This document shows positions 40,509 to 49,590 of a stretch of 64,000 nt of DNA, in pieces. Numbering within the stretch: the stretch's first letter is position 1; the number at the start of each line of letters is the position of its first letter. The position numbers and the translations under genes are program-made. The notes under the pieces are model-generated. The model searched no databases and had not been told where the DNA came from. It saw nothing but the letters and a program-made list of their open reading frames with translations. The stretch comes from a virus, in IMG/VR virus record IMGVR_UViG_3300011115_000874, positions 62,001 to 126,000 of that record; one strand, written 5' to 3'.

Positions 40509-40829
40509 TTATTCACTAAAATTAACTATTTGATTGATTTCTTCTTTTACTCGTTTCCATTCAGTAATATACTCATGAATAGTATTATACTCTTGACGTT
40601 TTTCTACTTTTAGTTTAGCGATTGAATTTAATGCTGAACCAAAATTAGTATGGAATGAAATAGATTTGACTGCTTCTTTAGTCCGCGTTTTGCGACCTCT
40701 TCCTTTTGTGTTTGTACCTGGGTAGACAGTTTCGTAGATTGTGTAACTGTTTGCATCACGACCGATGAAATACGGTTCGATAGACGGGTCTTTGATCAGT
40801 GTAACTGACGATAAATCGTTTTTTTCCAT
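40509..40829 (-). CDS. unknown protein upstream of groES (106 aa)
   Basis: Not recognised. It has a basic patch (KGRGRKTRTKEAVKSISF) and helical C-terminus. The start is ATG 40829 in context AATAAAAGTTATG; the frame to 40856 overlaps the promoter. First gene of the chaperonin operon, so it could be a client or regulator. Confidence 0.65.
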   Translation of the reverse strand: MEKNDLSSVTLIKDPSIEPYFIGRDANSYTIYETVYPGTNTKGRGRKTRTKEAVKSISFHTNFGSALNSIAKLKVEKRQEYNTIHEYITEWKRVKEEINQIVNFSE

Positions 40830-40846
40830 AACTTTTATTTTATTGT

Positions 40847-40882
40847 AATATAACATTTTTTGCTTGGGTAGCCAAGCTTTAT
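40847..40882 (-). terminator. terminator with embedded promoter, for the chaperonin operon
   Basis: AAGCTTGG-CTAC-CCAAGC with A-rich tail is a clear hairpin after the clamp gene. TTGGC inside it plus N18 and TATATT give the promoter, 17 nt before ATG 40829. Confidence 0.75.
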
Positions 40883-40897
40883 TATAAATATGTCAAC

Positions 40898-41623
40898 TTA
40901 TTGTTCTTTTGCAACAATATAGTAAGTACTTTGTAACTCTTTGTTAGAGAATGTGAGTTTCATTAAACCATTTTGATTTATATATAAAGTACCAGATTCA
41001 GAACCTTTATTAGCAACTAATATTTCCTTCAACAAATCAGAACCATATACTAAATTAAATATTGAAGGTACATTAATAGTTGGATTTTGGATGGAATAAG
41101 TAACTTTATTAGCATATTCAACATCGCCTCCGAAAGTAAACTCTAAACCGTTTAAACCCAACCTAACAACAACGTTATCGCTATTTGTTAATGCGTTTTT
41201 AGATTTAACTAACGCTGTTATTGCTTCATCATCAATTGCTACTTGAACCTCATGGTCTTCAGAACCATTATATTTACCTGTTTTAGGAATGGTTAATAAG
41301 TCAGCTAAAGCATAATTTAGATTAAACTGGTTGTCTGCTATTAATAGTTTAGTTATTACTTTACCTTCTTTAGCATAACCAAGATCCAAATCACCTCCTG
41401 TGATAGATAATAGTTTATCTAGTTGAGTAGTGTTATTAATTCCTATCTCAGATTCAGGTAATGGAAAACCATTATAAGTTACTGTTCCTAACATTTCACG
41501 AGTAGGAGCAGTAAAATTAATAGTTAGCTTTTTATTAGCGTCTATTTCCCATTTAACATTTTCTATTTGACCATTTAAATGGTACTTTTCAATAATTGCT
41601 TGTAGCTGTAGTTTCGATATCAT
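40898..41623 (-). CDS. DNA polymerase sliding clamp, T4 gp45-like
   Basis: 241 aa, close to T4 gp45 (228). The fold pattern MISKLQLQAIIEKYHL, strand-rich repeats and FTAPTREMLGTVTY fit phage PCNA-like clamps. The start is ATG 41623; the frame continues upstream only through the promoter. It tethers the polymerase encoded at 42188-44770. Confidence 0.82.
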   Translation of the reverse strand: MISKLQLQAIIEKYHLNGQIENVKWEIDANKKLTINFTAPTREMLGTVTYNGFPLPESEIGINNTTQLDKLLSITGGDLDLGYAKEGKVITKLLIADNQFNLNYALADLLTIPKTGKYNGSEDHEVQVAIDDEAITALVKSKNALTNSDNVVVRLGLNGLEFTFGGDVEYANKVTYSIQNPTINVPSIFNLVYGSDLLKEILVANKGSESGTLYINQNGLMKLTFSNKELQSTYYIVAKEQ

Positions 41624-41630
41624 ATAACCT

Positions 41631-41660
41631 AATATAATAAAAAATGACCCAAAGGCCAAA
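41631..41660 (-). promoter_or_regulatory. promoter with TTTG-loop hairpin, for the clamp
   Basis: TTTGGC-N18-TATATT; GGCC-TTTG-GGTC hairpin followed by ATTTTTTATT. 7 nt to ATG 41623. Confidence 0.8.
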
Positions 41661-41666
41661 CTAAGT

Positions 41667-42173
41667 TTAGATTACGTCTTTTACTGTGTCTGCAAATTCT
41701 TTAAAGTCCTCATCATCTGCTAGCATAAATTTATATTTGTCTGCTTCTTGTTTTGAGTATATAAAATTATTACCTTCTTCATCACGATATGAACTATACA
41801 AATCATCAACATCCTCTTCTTTAAAACATTCTGTTCCTTCAGGAACATATAATTCTATACCATTTATTAAGCTTTGTAATCTTCTTCCAAAGAACATTCT
41901 ATCAGCGTCTGTTTTAGAATCAGTATTAAAACCTATATCTTGCATTTTGTTAGTGAATTTGTCTCCTCCACTTTTAGTTGTTCTTTCAAAATCTTGCATT
42001 TGTTGATATTCTCCCCACAATGCTATCATCACTTGTGGTTCAGTAAGTGTTCCACTATCTAATCCTATATCTCGAGTCCCACTACTACCTTCAGTATAAT
42101 ATATATTAAAAGGTAAAACAAGCATTTCAAGGTTAGCTAATGCTTCTTTTAATAAGTTTGTTAATTTAATCAT
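41667..42173 (-). CDS. unknown protein with LTNLLKEA leader (168 aa)
   Basis: It starts MIKLTNLLKEALANLE, related in pattern to the LKxLIKEE leaders. The body (SSGTRDIGLDSGTL, acidic end) is not recognised. Located between polymerase and clamp genes, but possibly a virion protein. Confidence 0.6.
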   Translation of the reverse strand: MIKLTNLLKEALANLEMLVLPFNIYYTEGSSGTRDIGLDSGTLTEPQVMIALWGEYQQMQDFERTTKSGGDKFTNKMQDIGFNTDSKTDADRMFFGRRLQSLINGIELYVPEGTECFKEEDVDDLYSSYRDEEGNNFIYSKQEADKYKFMLADDEDFKEFADTVKDVI

Positions 42174-42187
42174 GAATATAAATATGA

Positions 42188-44770
42188 TTAAAAAGCGAAA
42201 AATTTAGCTACGTTAGCATTTAATGGTGGGAACTCCCACTTTAAATCTTTATAAAGTTCCTTTAATTTGTTTAGTAGTAATGATTCAAAAATTTCATCTA
42301 CATCAATATATGTCTTAACAAATTTTTCAATCTCATCAGGTACCTTAGCATTTGGTAATCCAATTGTATCTAACTTATAAGGATTAGCTTTTAAGTTAAT
42401 TATGAATATCTTATCACCTTCTACTACTGATTCGTATTGTTTATCTAAACGTTTGAATTTTAATAAGTCATTGTAACGAACAGCTGCTTTAGTATTACTA
42501 GGTGCTTTCAATCTGAATGTGCTAAACATTTCACCTGCTCTAGGAGCGTTCCTATATGATGCTATTTGTTTTACACCTGTTGGTTTGCCTAATTCTCGAG
42601 GATCTAATGTCTTAACTAATTTATAGAAATCAATAATGGTTTGATCTATTTCTGTTTTAGACTTACCAAACAAAATATCTTTAATTAGTTGTTCACCAAA
42701 GCCTTTAAATCGTTTATTCATGTTAGACTTCATCAACTCAAGTCCTTTCATGTCTAGCTCTTCAACAGCAACACCTTCCTTATTAGTAATATACATTGCA
42801 TATCTTCTCTTACCTGTAACTAAGATACCTTTAGCAATTACCTCTTGTTTTAATTGGAAATAATGTTTTTTAGGATTAATATTAAATACTTTCTTACATA
42901 ACTCATTTAAATAGTAGTTAGACTCATCTTGAATTTCAGTAGCCATTTTTAATATTAATTCATCTTTTTGTTCAGGTGTTGAATTAGGATACCTATGTTT
43001 TAGTAAGTCACCTAACTCAATATACATGGAGTCAGTATCACTAATACAAATAAACTGTTTATCAGTATTTAACTCAGTATTAAGTTTATTATTAGCAAAC
43101 ACAATTGATTCCTGTGTAAGTCTTTGTCCGCTGTTAGTAATAGCAGCACTACAAATTAAATGTCCGTCTGTATATCTCCATCCATTCTTAGCAAATGTGC
43201 CATACATAGCGTTTTGCAAGATCTTAAATGCATGTTGGAACAAATCATATAGTTTATAATTAGCCCAATCTTCAGATTTACCTGCTGTTTTCTTTAAACC
43301 TCTATAATGTTCTCGTTTTTCAAACCAACCTTCTAAAATCTTAGCAACTACACTTTGTTCATCAGTCCTAAACATAGCACCTGAAGCTGATAATGTGAAT
43401 TCATTATCTTCAATTATCTTAATCAGCTTGCCAATTGATATTTGAGCTGCTTGTAATGTGTAATTTTTTTTATTTAGTTTTTCAATTGTTATTACTTCAC
43501 TAGGATCTCGTTCCTTAAGTTTTTCTAAACTATGATTTTGTTCATAGGTTGGATTTAAAGTAACAATTCTACCTACTAATGTTTCAATTCCTAAATTAAG
43601 TGACTTAATGATTGAGGGATATAGTGAAGTAAAGTCTAAGTCAATTACATCAAAGTATAGACCTGGTATTGGTTCTAATAAGTAACCACCTGCATATGTT
43701 GAGTTAGTTGCCTTACGAGATGGGTTATGAGTTGTTGGTTTATTAGGTGAAATAATACCTTCACGTCGTAAGTGCTTTAATATAGCACCTTCATTCATTA
43801 CAGTGTTATAATAAATTGACTCATAAGGTATATTACAAATATGAGAAATCATAACTGTCAATTCAATAAACTTTAATTTGTCTTCTAGTTTTTCTAGAAT
43901 CTCAACGTCTCGTAAGTTATAGTCAATAAAAGTATTTAAATCATTTTTAAACAATGTATTCAAATTACCTTCATATTCAATCTTACCTAACCCAACATAT
44001 TTGGTTCCAATGTCACCTAATTTATATGATGGTTCTTCTTTCATAATGTACTTCTTATGAAGTAACATATAATCTAGATGATTCACACCTCCAATTTTAA
44101 CTTGGTTTTCACCATTAAAATCACGTGCCTCAACTCTACCTATTGGTGATAACCGGCTTACCTCGTCTGTACCTACAACTTGCGACATTCGGTAGTATAA
44201 GTACGGTAAGTCGAAGTAAGCCGAGTTATAGCCGACTAATATGGTGGGATCTAACTCTTCATACTTAGATAAAAACTTACCTATTAATTCTCGTTCTGAG
44301 CCACAAGGTATAATAATTTTATCGTCCTGGTTCGTTTCAGGTATTTGTTTTGACTTATCAACAATAAAACATATCTTTTGTTTAGTAGTCACATCTATCA
44401 GAGCAATAGATGTTAAGGGCATAGGAGCAGACCTAATATATTCAGGTGTTAGTGCTCCACCCATTTCAATCTCGATATCTATATAGACTATATTATGCCA
44501 AGATGGAACTACATCATCAAATTTATAATATAGTTCTCGTAACACATATAATGACTTGTCGATATCTTTTTCTAGTAGGTCAGGATCGTTTTTATCTAAT
44601 TTCTTAGTAGGTATAGCCCATCCTCCAGTTAGTACTGGTTTAGCCCCTTCTTGTTGTTCATTTACTCTTTTCCAGTAAGTAGGCTGGAATTGGAAATCCA
44701 TCCAGCCTTGCTTATCGTCTCGTAAATGGTAAGTATAAGTTTGAAAGTCATAATAAATACTTTGATACAT
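42188..44770 (-). CDS. family B replicative DNA polymerase, T4 gp43-like
   Basis: 860 aa, T4 gp43 has 898. Exonuclease: Exo I DIEIEM (98-103), Exo II GYNSAYFDLP (179-188), Exo III YNLRDVEIL (283-291). Polymerase: motif A DLDFTSLYPSI (376-386), motif B KILQNAMYGTFAKN (515-528), motif C SDTDSMY (576-582). All catalytic acids are present. It continues without intron or break. C-terminus ends in VAKFFAF, a likely clamp-binding peptide. Confidence 0.97.
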   Translation of the reverse strand: MYQSIYYDFQTYTYHLRDDKQGWMDFQFQPTYWKRVNEQQEGAKPVLTGGWAIPTKKLDKNDPDLLEKDIDKSLYVLRELYYKFDDVVPSWHNIVYIDIEIEMGGALTPEYIRSAPMPLTSIALIDVTTKQKICFIVDKSKQIPETNQDDKIIIPCGSERELIGKFLSKYEELDPTILVGYNSAYFDLPYLYYRMSQVVGTDEVSRLSPIGRVEARDFNGENQVKIGGVNHLDYMLLHKKYIMKEEPSYKLGDIGTKYVGLGKIEYEGNLNTLFKNDLNTFIDYNLRDVEILEKLEDKLKFIELTVMISHICNIPYESIYYNTVMNEGAILKHLRREGIISPNKPTTHNPSRKATNSTYAGGYLLEPIPGLYFDVIDLDFTSLYPSIIKSLNLGIETLVGRIVTLNPTYEQNHSLEKLKERDPSEVITIEKLNKKNYTLQAAQISIGKLIKIIEDNEFTLSASGAMFRTDEQSVVAKILEGWFEKREHYRGLKKTAGKSEDWANYKLYDLFQHAFKILQNAMYGTFAKNGWRYTDGHLICSAAITNSGQRLTQESIVFANNKLNTELNTDKQFICISDTDSMYIELGDLLKHRYPNSTPEQKDELILKMATEIQDESNYYLNELCKKVFNINPKKHYFQLKQEVIAKGILVTGKRRYAMYITNKEGVAVEELDMKGLELMKSNMNKRFKGFGEQLIKDILFGKSKTEIDQTIIDFYKLVKTLDPRELGKPTGVKQIASYRNAPRAGEMFSTFRLKAPSNTKAAVRYNDLLKFKRLDKQYESVVEGDKIFIINLKANPYKLDTIGLPNAKVPDEIEKFVKTYIDVDEIFESLLLNKLKELYKDLKWEFPPLNANVAKFFAF

Positions 44771-44788
44771 AACCTTTATTTAAAAATT

Positions 44789-45127
44789 TTAAGTTATTAC
44801 TAACGTGAATACTCCTGTTCCTTTTAATCTATAATTTGTCCCAGTAATAGCTACTGATGGGGTGAATGTAATAACTGTGGTTCCAGGTTGTATAACAGCT
44901 GAAGCAACATACGGGGTTTGTATAAATCCTGATAATGCGGGGGCAGACCATGATCCATTAGCACAAGCTTGAGGAATATTAATAAATGTTCCATTATTAT
45001 CTGGTATTGTTTCTAAAGTGAAATATGATGAACCACCAGTATTAGTAAAAGTAAATGTTTTTAATCCTAATAAGTTCTCTCCAACTGTTCCTATTCCGTA
45101 TAATTGTGCTGATGTATAAGATGCCAT
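44789..45127 (-). CDS. beta-rich protein, possibly virion decoration (112 aa)
   Basis: Rich in Gly, Thr, Ser and Val with no charged helices (LKTFTFTNTGGSSYFTLET, VIQPGTTVITFTPS, FTLVIT), like head-decoration or fibre domains. It is isolated among replication genes. A TATTTATGATAA motif precedes it rather than a TTGGC promoter. Structural role inferred. Confidence 0.6.
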   Translation of the reverse strand: MASYTSAQLYGIGTVGENLLGLKTFTFTNTGGSSYFTLETIPDNNGTFINIPQACANGSWSAPALSGFIQTPYVASAVIQPGTTVITFTPSVAITGTNYRLKGTGVFTLVIT

Positions 45128-45152
45128 TATTTATTGTTTATCATAAATATGG

Positions 45153-45647
45153 TCACTTGTCTAGAAACTGTTTAAGATTAGGTCTAAAATAGTTTATTGA
45201 TTTCATTACCTTACGATCTCGAGAGCGATATACTACATAGTAATCACCTTGTTTTTCATAATGGCAACGTTCACCTTGTTCTTGTTCTCTAAGACGAACA
45301 GTGAAATTAGCTTCCTCTTCTGTCTTACAAGCTTTACTCATGTTTGAAGCTTGAACCTCAGCATACGCGGGTAAGATTTTATCTTTTAGACCATGAAGCA
45401 TAGCTCCATTACCTAATGAAACATAAGTAATATCACAAAGTGCATCTAACACTTCTACAACATTTCCTGTTTCACAAGCGTGTTTATATTCCTCTAATTC
45501 CTCTAGAATAAAATCATAAACAAACATCCATTCTTTTTTATCTGGGATAGTAGGTTCATAGTTATTTGGTTTACCCATTGTAGCGTTAAATTCCTCTACC
45601 TCGCTAACAAATGGAACATAATTTTCTTTAGATTGAGACATGGCCAT
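45153..45647 (-). CDS. MazG-like NTP pyrophosphohydrolase (164 aa)
   Basis: FVSEVEEFNATMG, FILEELEEYKHAC, VEVLDALCDITYV are the all-alpha NTP-PPase helices with the ExxE...D metal site. It may remove unwanted dNTPs, such as dGTP in a phage with modified G, or degrade alarmones. It overlaps folE by 20 nt. Confidence 0.82.
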   Translation of the reverse strand: MAMSQSKENYVPFVSEVEEFNATMGKPNNYEPTIPDKKEWMFVYDFILEELEEYKHACETGNVVEVLDALCDITYVSLGNGAMLHGLKDKILPAYAEVQASNMSKACKTEEEANFTVRLREQEQGERCHYEKQGDYYVVYRSRDRKVMKSINYFRPNLKQFLDK

Positions 45648-46323
45648 TATTTATTTTAAGTGAATCAAAAAATTCTTTACGTGCTAAATTATCGTTTTCC
45701 ATAAACACACCTGATGCTTTAGTAGTAACCATTGCAGCACCTTGATGTTTAATACCTCTACAACTAACACAATTGTGAGTTGCAACTACAGTAACAATAA
45801 CACCATGATTACCTTCACAAACTTTATTTACTGCTTGATGAATTGCTGCTGTTAATTGTTCTTGGATAGCACCTCTACGACCAAAGTGTTCTACAATACG
45901 ATTTAATTTAGATAAACCAATTACTCGACCTTCAGCACCTGCAATGTAACCAATATGTACTACACCTCTAATTGTTTGGTGATGGTGTGAACACATTGAA
46001 GTTAATTGAATATTACGTTCAATAATTACCCCATCATAACCATCCGATGGGAATGAAGTAATATCAGTAAATCCATTATAGCGACCAGCCCATAGATCAT
46101 TAACATATGCTTTAGCTACACGACGAGGTGTATCAGCAGAGTTAGGATCGTTTTTCCAATCACATTTTAATGCTGTTAAGAAGTTACCAAAATGTTCAGT
46201 TGCTTCTTCAATCATTTGTTGCTTTTCTTCATCCGTTAATGGGCGATCTAAAGCTGATCCATTTGCTAGACCTGTATTCACACACTCAATGTCGTTGTGA
46301 AATTTTCTTCTATTATTTTCCAT
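45628..46323 (-). CDS. folE: GTP cyclohydrolase I
   Basis: 231 aa. The zinc site CSHHHQTIRG, SKLNRIVEHFGRR and HNCVSCRGI (second zinc Cys) are all present. It makes dihydroneopterin triphosphate from GTP, the first step of 7-deazaguanine synthesis. Starts at ATG 46323, 7 nt from its promoter. Confidence 0.95.
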   Translation of the reverse strand: MENNRRKFHNDIECVNTGLANGSALDRPLTDEEKQQMIEEATEHFGNFLTALKCDWKNDPNSADTPRRVAKAYVNDLWAGRYNGFTDITSFPSDGYDGVIIERNIQLTSMCSHHHQTIRGVVHIGYIAGAEGRVIGLSKLNRIVEHFGRRGAIQEQLTAAIHQAVNKVCEGNHGVIVTVVATHNCVSCRGIKHQGAAMVTTKASGVFMENDNLARKEFFDSLKINNGHVSI

Positions 46324-46330
46324 ATAACCT

Positions 46331-46360
46331 AATATATTAATTTATTTCTAGACTGCCAAA
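46331..46360 (-). promoter_or_regulatory. promoter for folE and MazG-like gene
   Basis: TTTTGGC-N18-TATATT, with TTGGC inside the last codons of the hpt gene. 7 nt to ATG 46323. Confidence 0.75.
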
Positions 46361-46857
46361 ATATATGGCAAACTCCTTTTCTTACCTAAATCATCATCCA
46401 TTCCAAACCCAACTACCCATTCATCCTCAAGAACAAAACCGTAAAGTGAACCTGTAGGCATATCTACTTCATTAATATAACGTTTAATTAAAGTGACCAT
46501 TTGAACACTTGCTGGGTCAAATTGGTAGAAATGATTTGCTAATGCATTCATTGTTATTCCTGAGTCGTAAATGTCATCTATAAGATAAACATGCTTACCA
46601 GTTACATCTACTGATTTGTCTAGTATCATATTTAGGTCACCTCGTTCTTTACCTTCATATGATCTTACTTTTACAAAATCACATTCTGGATCTAGTGAGG
46701 ATAATTTTTCAACTAGTTTAGAATAAAAAACAAACCCACCATTTAGTACACATACTAAAACAATAGGAATTTTTTCTGATTTATGGCGATTTAAAATTTG
46801 TGTAGCGATAGAATCAATTCTTGATTCAATAATTCTATTTTCAAATAATACTTTCAT
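46348..46857 (-). CDS. hypoxanthine/guanine phosphoribosyltransferase
   Basis: 169 aa. VYLIDDIYDSGITM is the PRPP-binding motif; VCVLNGGFVF is the first loop and WVVGFGMD the base-binding region, as in Hpt. It could salvage guanine or hypoxanthine released from host DNA. It overlaps the thioredoxin gene by 17 nt. Confidence 0.9.
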   Translation of the reverse strand: MKVLFENRIIESRIDSIATQILNRHKSEKIPIVLVCVLNGGFVFYSKLVEKLSSLDPECDFVKVRSYEGKERGDLNMILDKSVDVTGKHVYLIDDIYDSGITMNALANHFYQFDPASVQMVTLIKRYINEVDMPTGSLYGFVLEDEWVVGFGMDDDLGKKRSLPYILAV

Positions 46858-47116
46858 GTAATTCTTTTATTGAGTGTAATCCTGGGTAATGTTTAATTTT
46901 TCCTTTATTAGATAATATTACGTGTGGGTAATAATCTACTGAAAATGCTGTTTCTAAATCTGTGTCTTCATTAATAAAAATCATTTCGAATCCAAGTTTA
47001 TCAGCAATTTCCTGGATCATAGGGCGAGCTACTTTACATCCTCCACACCATTCAGCATAGAAGAATGTGACAGTATTTTTTGTTTTAAGCGCCTCAGTTA
47101 ATAATTTTTTATCCAT
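46841..47116 (-). CDS. thioredoxin-like protein, WCGGC (91 aa)
   Basis: TFFYAEWCGGCKVARPMI carries the redox pair, and DYYPHVILSN the cis-Pro loop position, although the usual cis-Pro is YPH here. It may reduce ribonucleotide reductase. It shares one nucleotide with queE. Confidence 0.85.
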   Translation of the reverse strand: MDKKLLTEALKTKNTVTFFYAEWCGGCKVARPMIQEIADKLGFEMIFINEDTDLETAFSVDYYPHVILSNKGKIKHYPGLHSIKELHESII

Positions 47117-47898
47117 TATACTTCTCGTTTAGTGTCAAATGCAATAATATGTTCTCTACCTGTAAAATTATAACCATTGTCTCTACAGAAATCCATCACC
47201 ATAGGATATACTCGAATTAATTCATCTCTTGTATCACCAGGAGGCATTAACCAAGTTTTACGTTTTGGAATATCCATCTCAACTCTAAATGCTTCAATCT
47301 CAGTCCATGCTTCAGGCATTTCGATAGGATTGCAAACTGGTTTAAAATGATAGTCATAATGGTATTCTAATGTTTTTCTTATCGTTTCTTTATCCAAACG
47401 GTGTTTATTATGTTGGTCCACCATTTTTTGGTCTGCGACTTTACCTTGCGGTGTAAGAGTCCCAATTGCAGGAACACTGTTACTGAACTTAGGACTAAGA
47501 GATATAAGGCCAATAGGGAAGTCAGTTTCAACGAAATGACTACCTTCTGTTTCAATTGTAATAAATAAGCCACGTTTTTCTGCTAAATGAGTTAATTCGT
47601 TTACTAGATCAGGATGCATTGTAGGTGAACCACCTGTTAACATCATTTCTCTAATATGAGGGTTATTGTCATAAATAGCTATAATATCATTAAATGTATA
47701 TTTTCCTTTCTCAGGATGAATACTTGTATACCAACTATCACACCACCCACCATCACCAAACCAACATCTATGAGTACATCCTGTAGTTCTAATAACTACT
47801 GTAGGCATCCCAGCTCTACTACCTTCTGATTGTACAGCTGTATACAGCTCTACAATAGGTAATTTTTTATTATAGTCTTCTATTCTTCCTGGTTTCAT
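47116..47898 (-). CDS. queE: 7-carboxy-7-deazaguanine synthase (radical SAM)
   Basis: 260 aa. VQSEGSRAGMPTVVIR, then CTHRCWFGDGGWCDSW, three cysteines for the 4Fe-4S cluster with a longer second gap than C-x2-C, and MLTGGSPTMHP for the SAM site. It converts 6-carboxytetrahydropterin to CDG. It overlaps queD by 4 nt. The C-terminal half is longer than minimal QueE. Confidence 0.9.
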   Translation of the reverse strand: MKPGRIEDYNKKLPIVELYTAVQSEGSRAGMPTVVIRTTGCTHRCWFGDGGWCDSWYTSIHPEKGKYTFNDIIAIYDNNPHIREMMLTGGSPTMHPDLVNELTHLAEKRGLFITIETEGSHFVETDFPIGLISLSPKFSNSVPAIGTLTPQGKVADQKMVDQHNKHRLDKETIRKTLEYHYDYHFKPVCNPIEMPEAWTEIEAFRVEMDIPKRKTWLMPPGDTRDELIRVYPMVMDFCRDNGYNFTGREHIIAFDTKREV

Positions 47899-48377
47899 AT
47901 TTCTTCGTAAATTGAGCTGTTATTATCATTTTCAAAACACTCTACTTTAATACATTTACAACGACCAGCATCTGTTTTAGCTAATACTTCATTAAAGTGT
48001 TCATACACTAAACGAGCATTACTTTCAGCACCCATCTTTTCTAAGAAATGTACTTTACATAGTCCTTCCATTTGCATTTGCTCAAACAAATCACGATATG
48101 GATCATCTGCTTGAATTAATGTTGTATGATCCCACATATGGTCCATCCAATCCTTTAAGCCATTACCTTTAGGTGGTGTTTTAAATCCACCATAATCAAC
48201 AATCCAATTCATATCATCTAATTGTTCATCAATATTAGGTTCATTAGATGCAAACCATACTTTAAATTTTAAAGCATAACCATGTAATAGCTGGCAGTGT
48301 GAATGTGCTGCTTTATATTGTCTGATTGCTACTGAGTAGTTTTCAAATAATTTAGTTGATATATATCTTGTTGCCAT
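47895..48377 (-). CDS. queD: 6-carboxytetrahydropterin synthase
   Basis: 160 aa. AAHSHCQLLHGYALK holds the catalytic Cys and zinc His, DYGGFK and MWDHTTL the second half of the site, GAESNARLVYEHF the glutamate region. Product feeds QueE. The usual HGH is HGY here, a change at the third zinc position. Confidence 0.9.
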   Translation of the reverse strand: MATRYISTKLFENYSVAIRQYKAAHSHCQLLHGYALKFKVWFASNEPNIDEQLDDMNWIVDYGGFKTPPKGNGLKDWMDHMWDHTTLIQADDPYRDLFEQMQMEGLCKVHFLEKMGAESNARLVYEHFNEVLAKTDAGRCKCIKVECFENDNNSSIYEEI

Positions 48378-48378
48378 A

Positions 48379-48633
48379 TTATTCTCCGTTTAACCAATTA
48401 ACAATTTGTGAGTGTGATTTTACTCCTGTAAAACGTCTTAATTCTTGTCCGTTTTCAGCTAGTACTACTGTAGGTACATTTCGTATATTAGCAACCTCTA
48501 GTATTGCTGGGTCAACATAATCAATATTTTGTTTATGGACTGGGATCTGTCTTGCAATTTCATCCATAATTGGGCCCAATGTCTGACATGGAGTGCACCA
48601 ATTTGCTGTGTAGTAGTATAATTCTTTAGGCAT
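48379..48633 (-). CDS. thioredoxin-like protein, WCTPC (84 aa)
   Basis: YYTANWCTPCQTLGP is the redox site and VPTVVLAENG the cis-Pro loop. It is one base from queD's start region and is the second thioredoxin in 2 kb. Confidence 0.87.
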   Translation of the reverse strand: MPKELYYYTANWCTPCQTLGPIMDEIARQIPVHKQNIDYVDPAILEVANIRNVPTVVLAENGQELRRFTGVKSHSQIVNWLNGE

Positions 48634-48790
48634 TGTCTTCAGTTTCTGGATTTTGTCGTTGTAATTGTTCTTTTAGCATAGCCATAAATTTACGTTCCAT
48701 GACTAATTTATTTTTAGCAACAGTTTCATTACGCTTTGCAATACGTTTGTTGTGGGCTTTCTTACCACCTCGTTTTTTAGATGTTGGCAT
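48626..48790 (-). CDS. basic micro-protein (54 aa)
   Basis: ATG 48790 to TAA 48626: MPTSKKRGGKKAHNKRIAK, then a helical end. It overlaps queC's end by 14 nt and the thioredoxin start by 8 nt. Probably nucleic-acid binding. Confidence 0.6.
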   Translation of the reverse strand: MPTSKKRGGKKAHNKRIAKRNETVAKNKLVMERKFMAMLKEQLQRQNPETEDNA

Positions 48791-49589
48791 TATTATGATT
48801 ATTTAAAATTGTTTTTACATGTTCTACTACTGTTTCCCAACTTACTGGGCCTGTCTCATCAGCATATTCAACTGGATCTGGTTTGCCTAGTTTCATAAAT
48901 GCTTCAACTCGTTCTACAGATGATGCTGATTTATAATCGCTGTACCAGTTAAGAAAGTAATAAATTGGTTTATATGATGTATTAGTGCGCTTATACACTT
49001 CATTAAAGTTTAAACCAAGTTTATTTACACATTTATCTCCATCTTCTAAAATACCAAACTTATCAGTATTAAGATAAGGAGTATAATGATATACTTTTTC
49101 AGCACCCCAGTTACCTGCTTTAAATGCTTCAAAATCAGCATCTCTAAATTCTTGACGACAGTCAGGATAAATAGCATGATCACCAGCATGAATACCCATT
49201 GCGATAGCACATTCAGTATCTTTTTGTTCAGCAATTGATAATGCGACTGCTTGAATAATAGAACTAAATATTTTATTACGATTTGGAACTACTGTTGCTT
49301 TCATATTTTCTTCAGCATAATGTCCTTCAGGTACTTCTTCACCTCCAGTTACTAAAGCTGAGTTTAGTAGTTGTGATAATCCATCTAATTTAATTACTTG
49401 ATGTTTTACATTTTGTCCTTTTTGATTTATGTATGATACTAAATCTTTAGCACGCTCTAATTCTACATTATGTTTTTGTTCATAATCGAATGATAGTGCT
49501 GTAACTTCATAGCCATTGGCAAGTAGATGAAGCAATAGTGTGGAGCTATCCATTCCTCCACTTAGTGATAACACTGCTTGTTTCTTCAT
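48777..49589 (-). CDS. queC: QueC-type preQ0 synthase lacking the zinc cysteines
   Basis: 270 aa from ATG 49589. PP-loop LSLSGGMDSST binds ATP; VPNRNKIFSSI and MGIHAGDHAIYPDCRQEF are the conserved substrate residues. In bacterial QueC the C-terminus has SCY and CGxCxSC cysteines for zinc; at the aligned places this protein reads NTSYKP and SDYKSASS, so all four are gone, while the following RVEAF and DPVEY are kept. It may be a structurally stabilised QueC or one that stops at the amide (ADG). Confidence 0.9.
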   Translation of the reverse strand: MKKQAVLSLSGGMDSSTLLLHLLANGYEVTALSFDYEQKHNVELERAKDLVSYINQKGQNVKHQVIKLDGLSQLLNSALVTGGEEVPEGHYAEENMKATVVPNRNKIFSSIIQAVALSIAEQKDTECAIAMGIHAGDHAIYPDCRQEFRDADFEAFKAGNWGAEKVYHYTPYLNTDKFGILEDGDKCVNKLGLNFNEVYKRTNTSYKPIYYFLNWYSDYKSASSVERVEAFMKLGKPDPVEYADETGPVSWETVVEHVKTILNNHNNANI

Positions 49590-49590
49590 T

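Noticed and set aside
36555-41659. N-terminal extensions MAFGPFF... and MAFGSFF... on gp44 and the clamp
   Set aside because: They are translations of the terminator-promoter DNA. The similar peptides only reflect the shared promoter sequence.
42188-44770. Intron or intein in the DNA polymerase, expected because homing endonucleases are nearby
   Set aside because: All exonuclease and polymerase motifs follow at normal distances in one uninterrupted frame.
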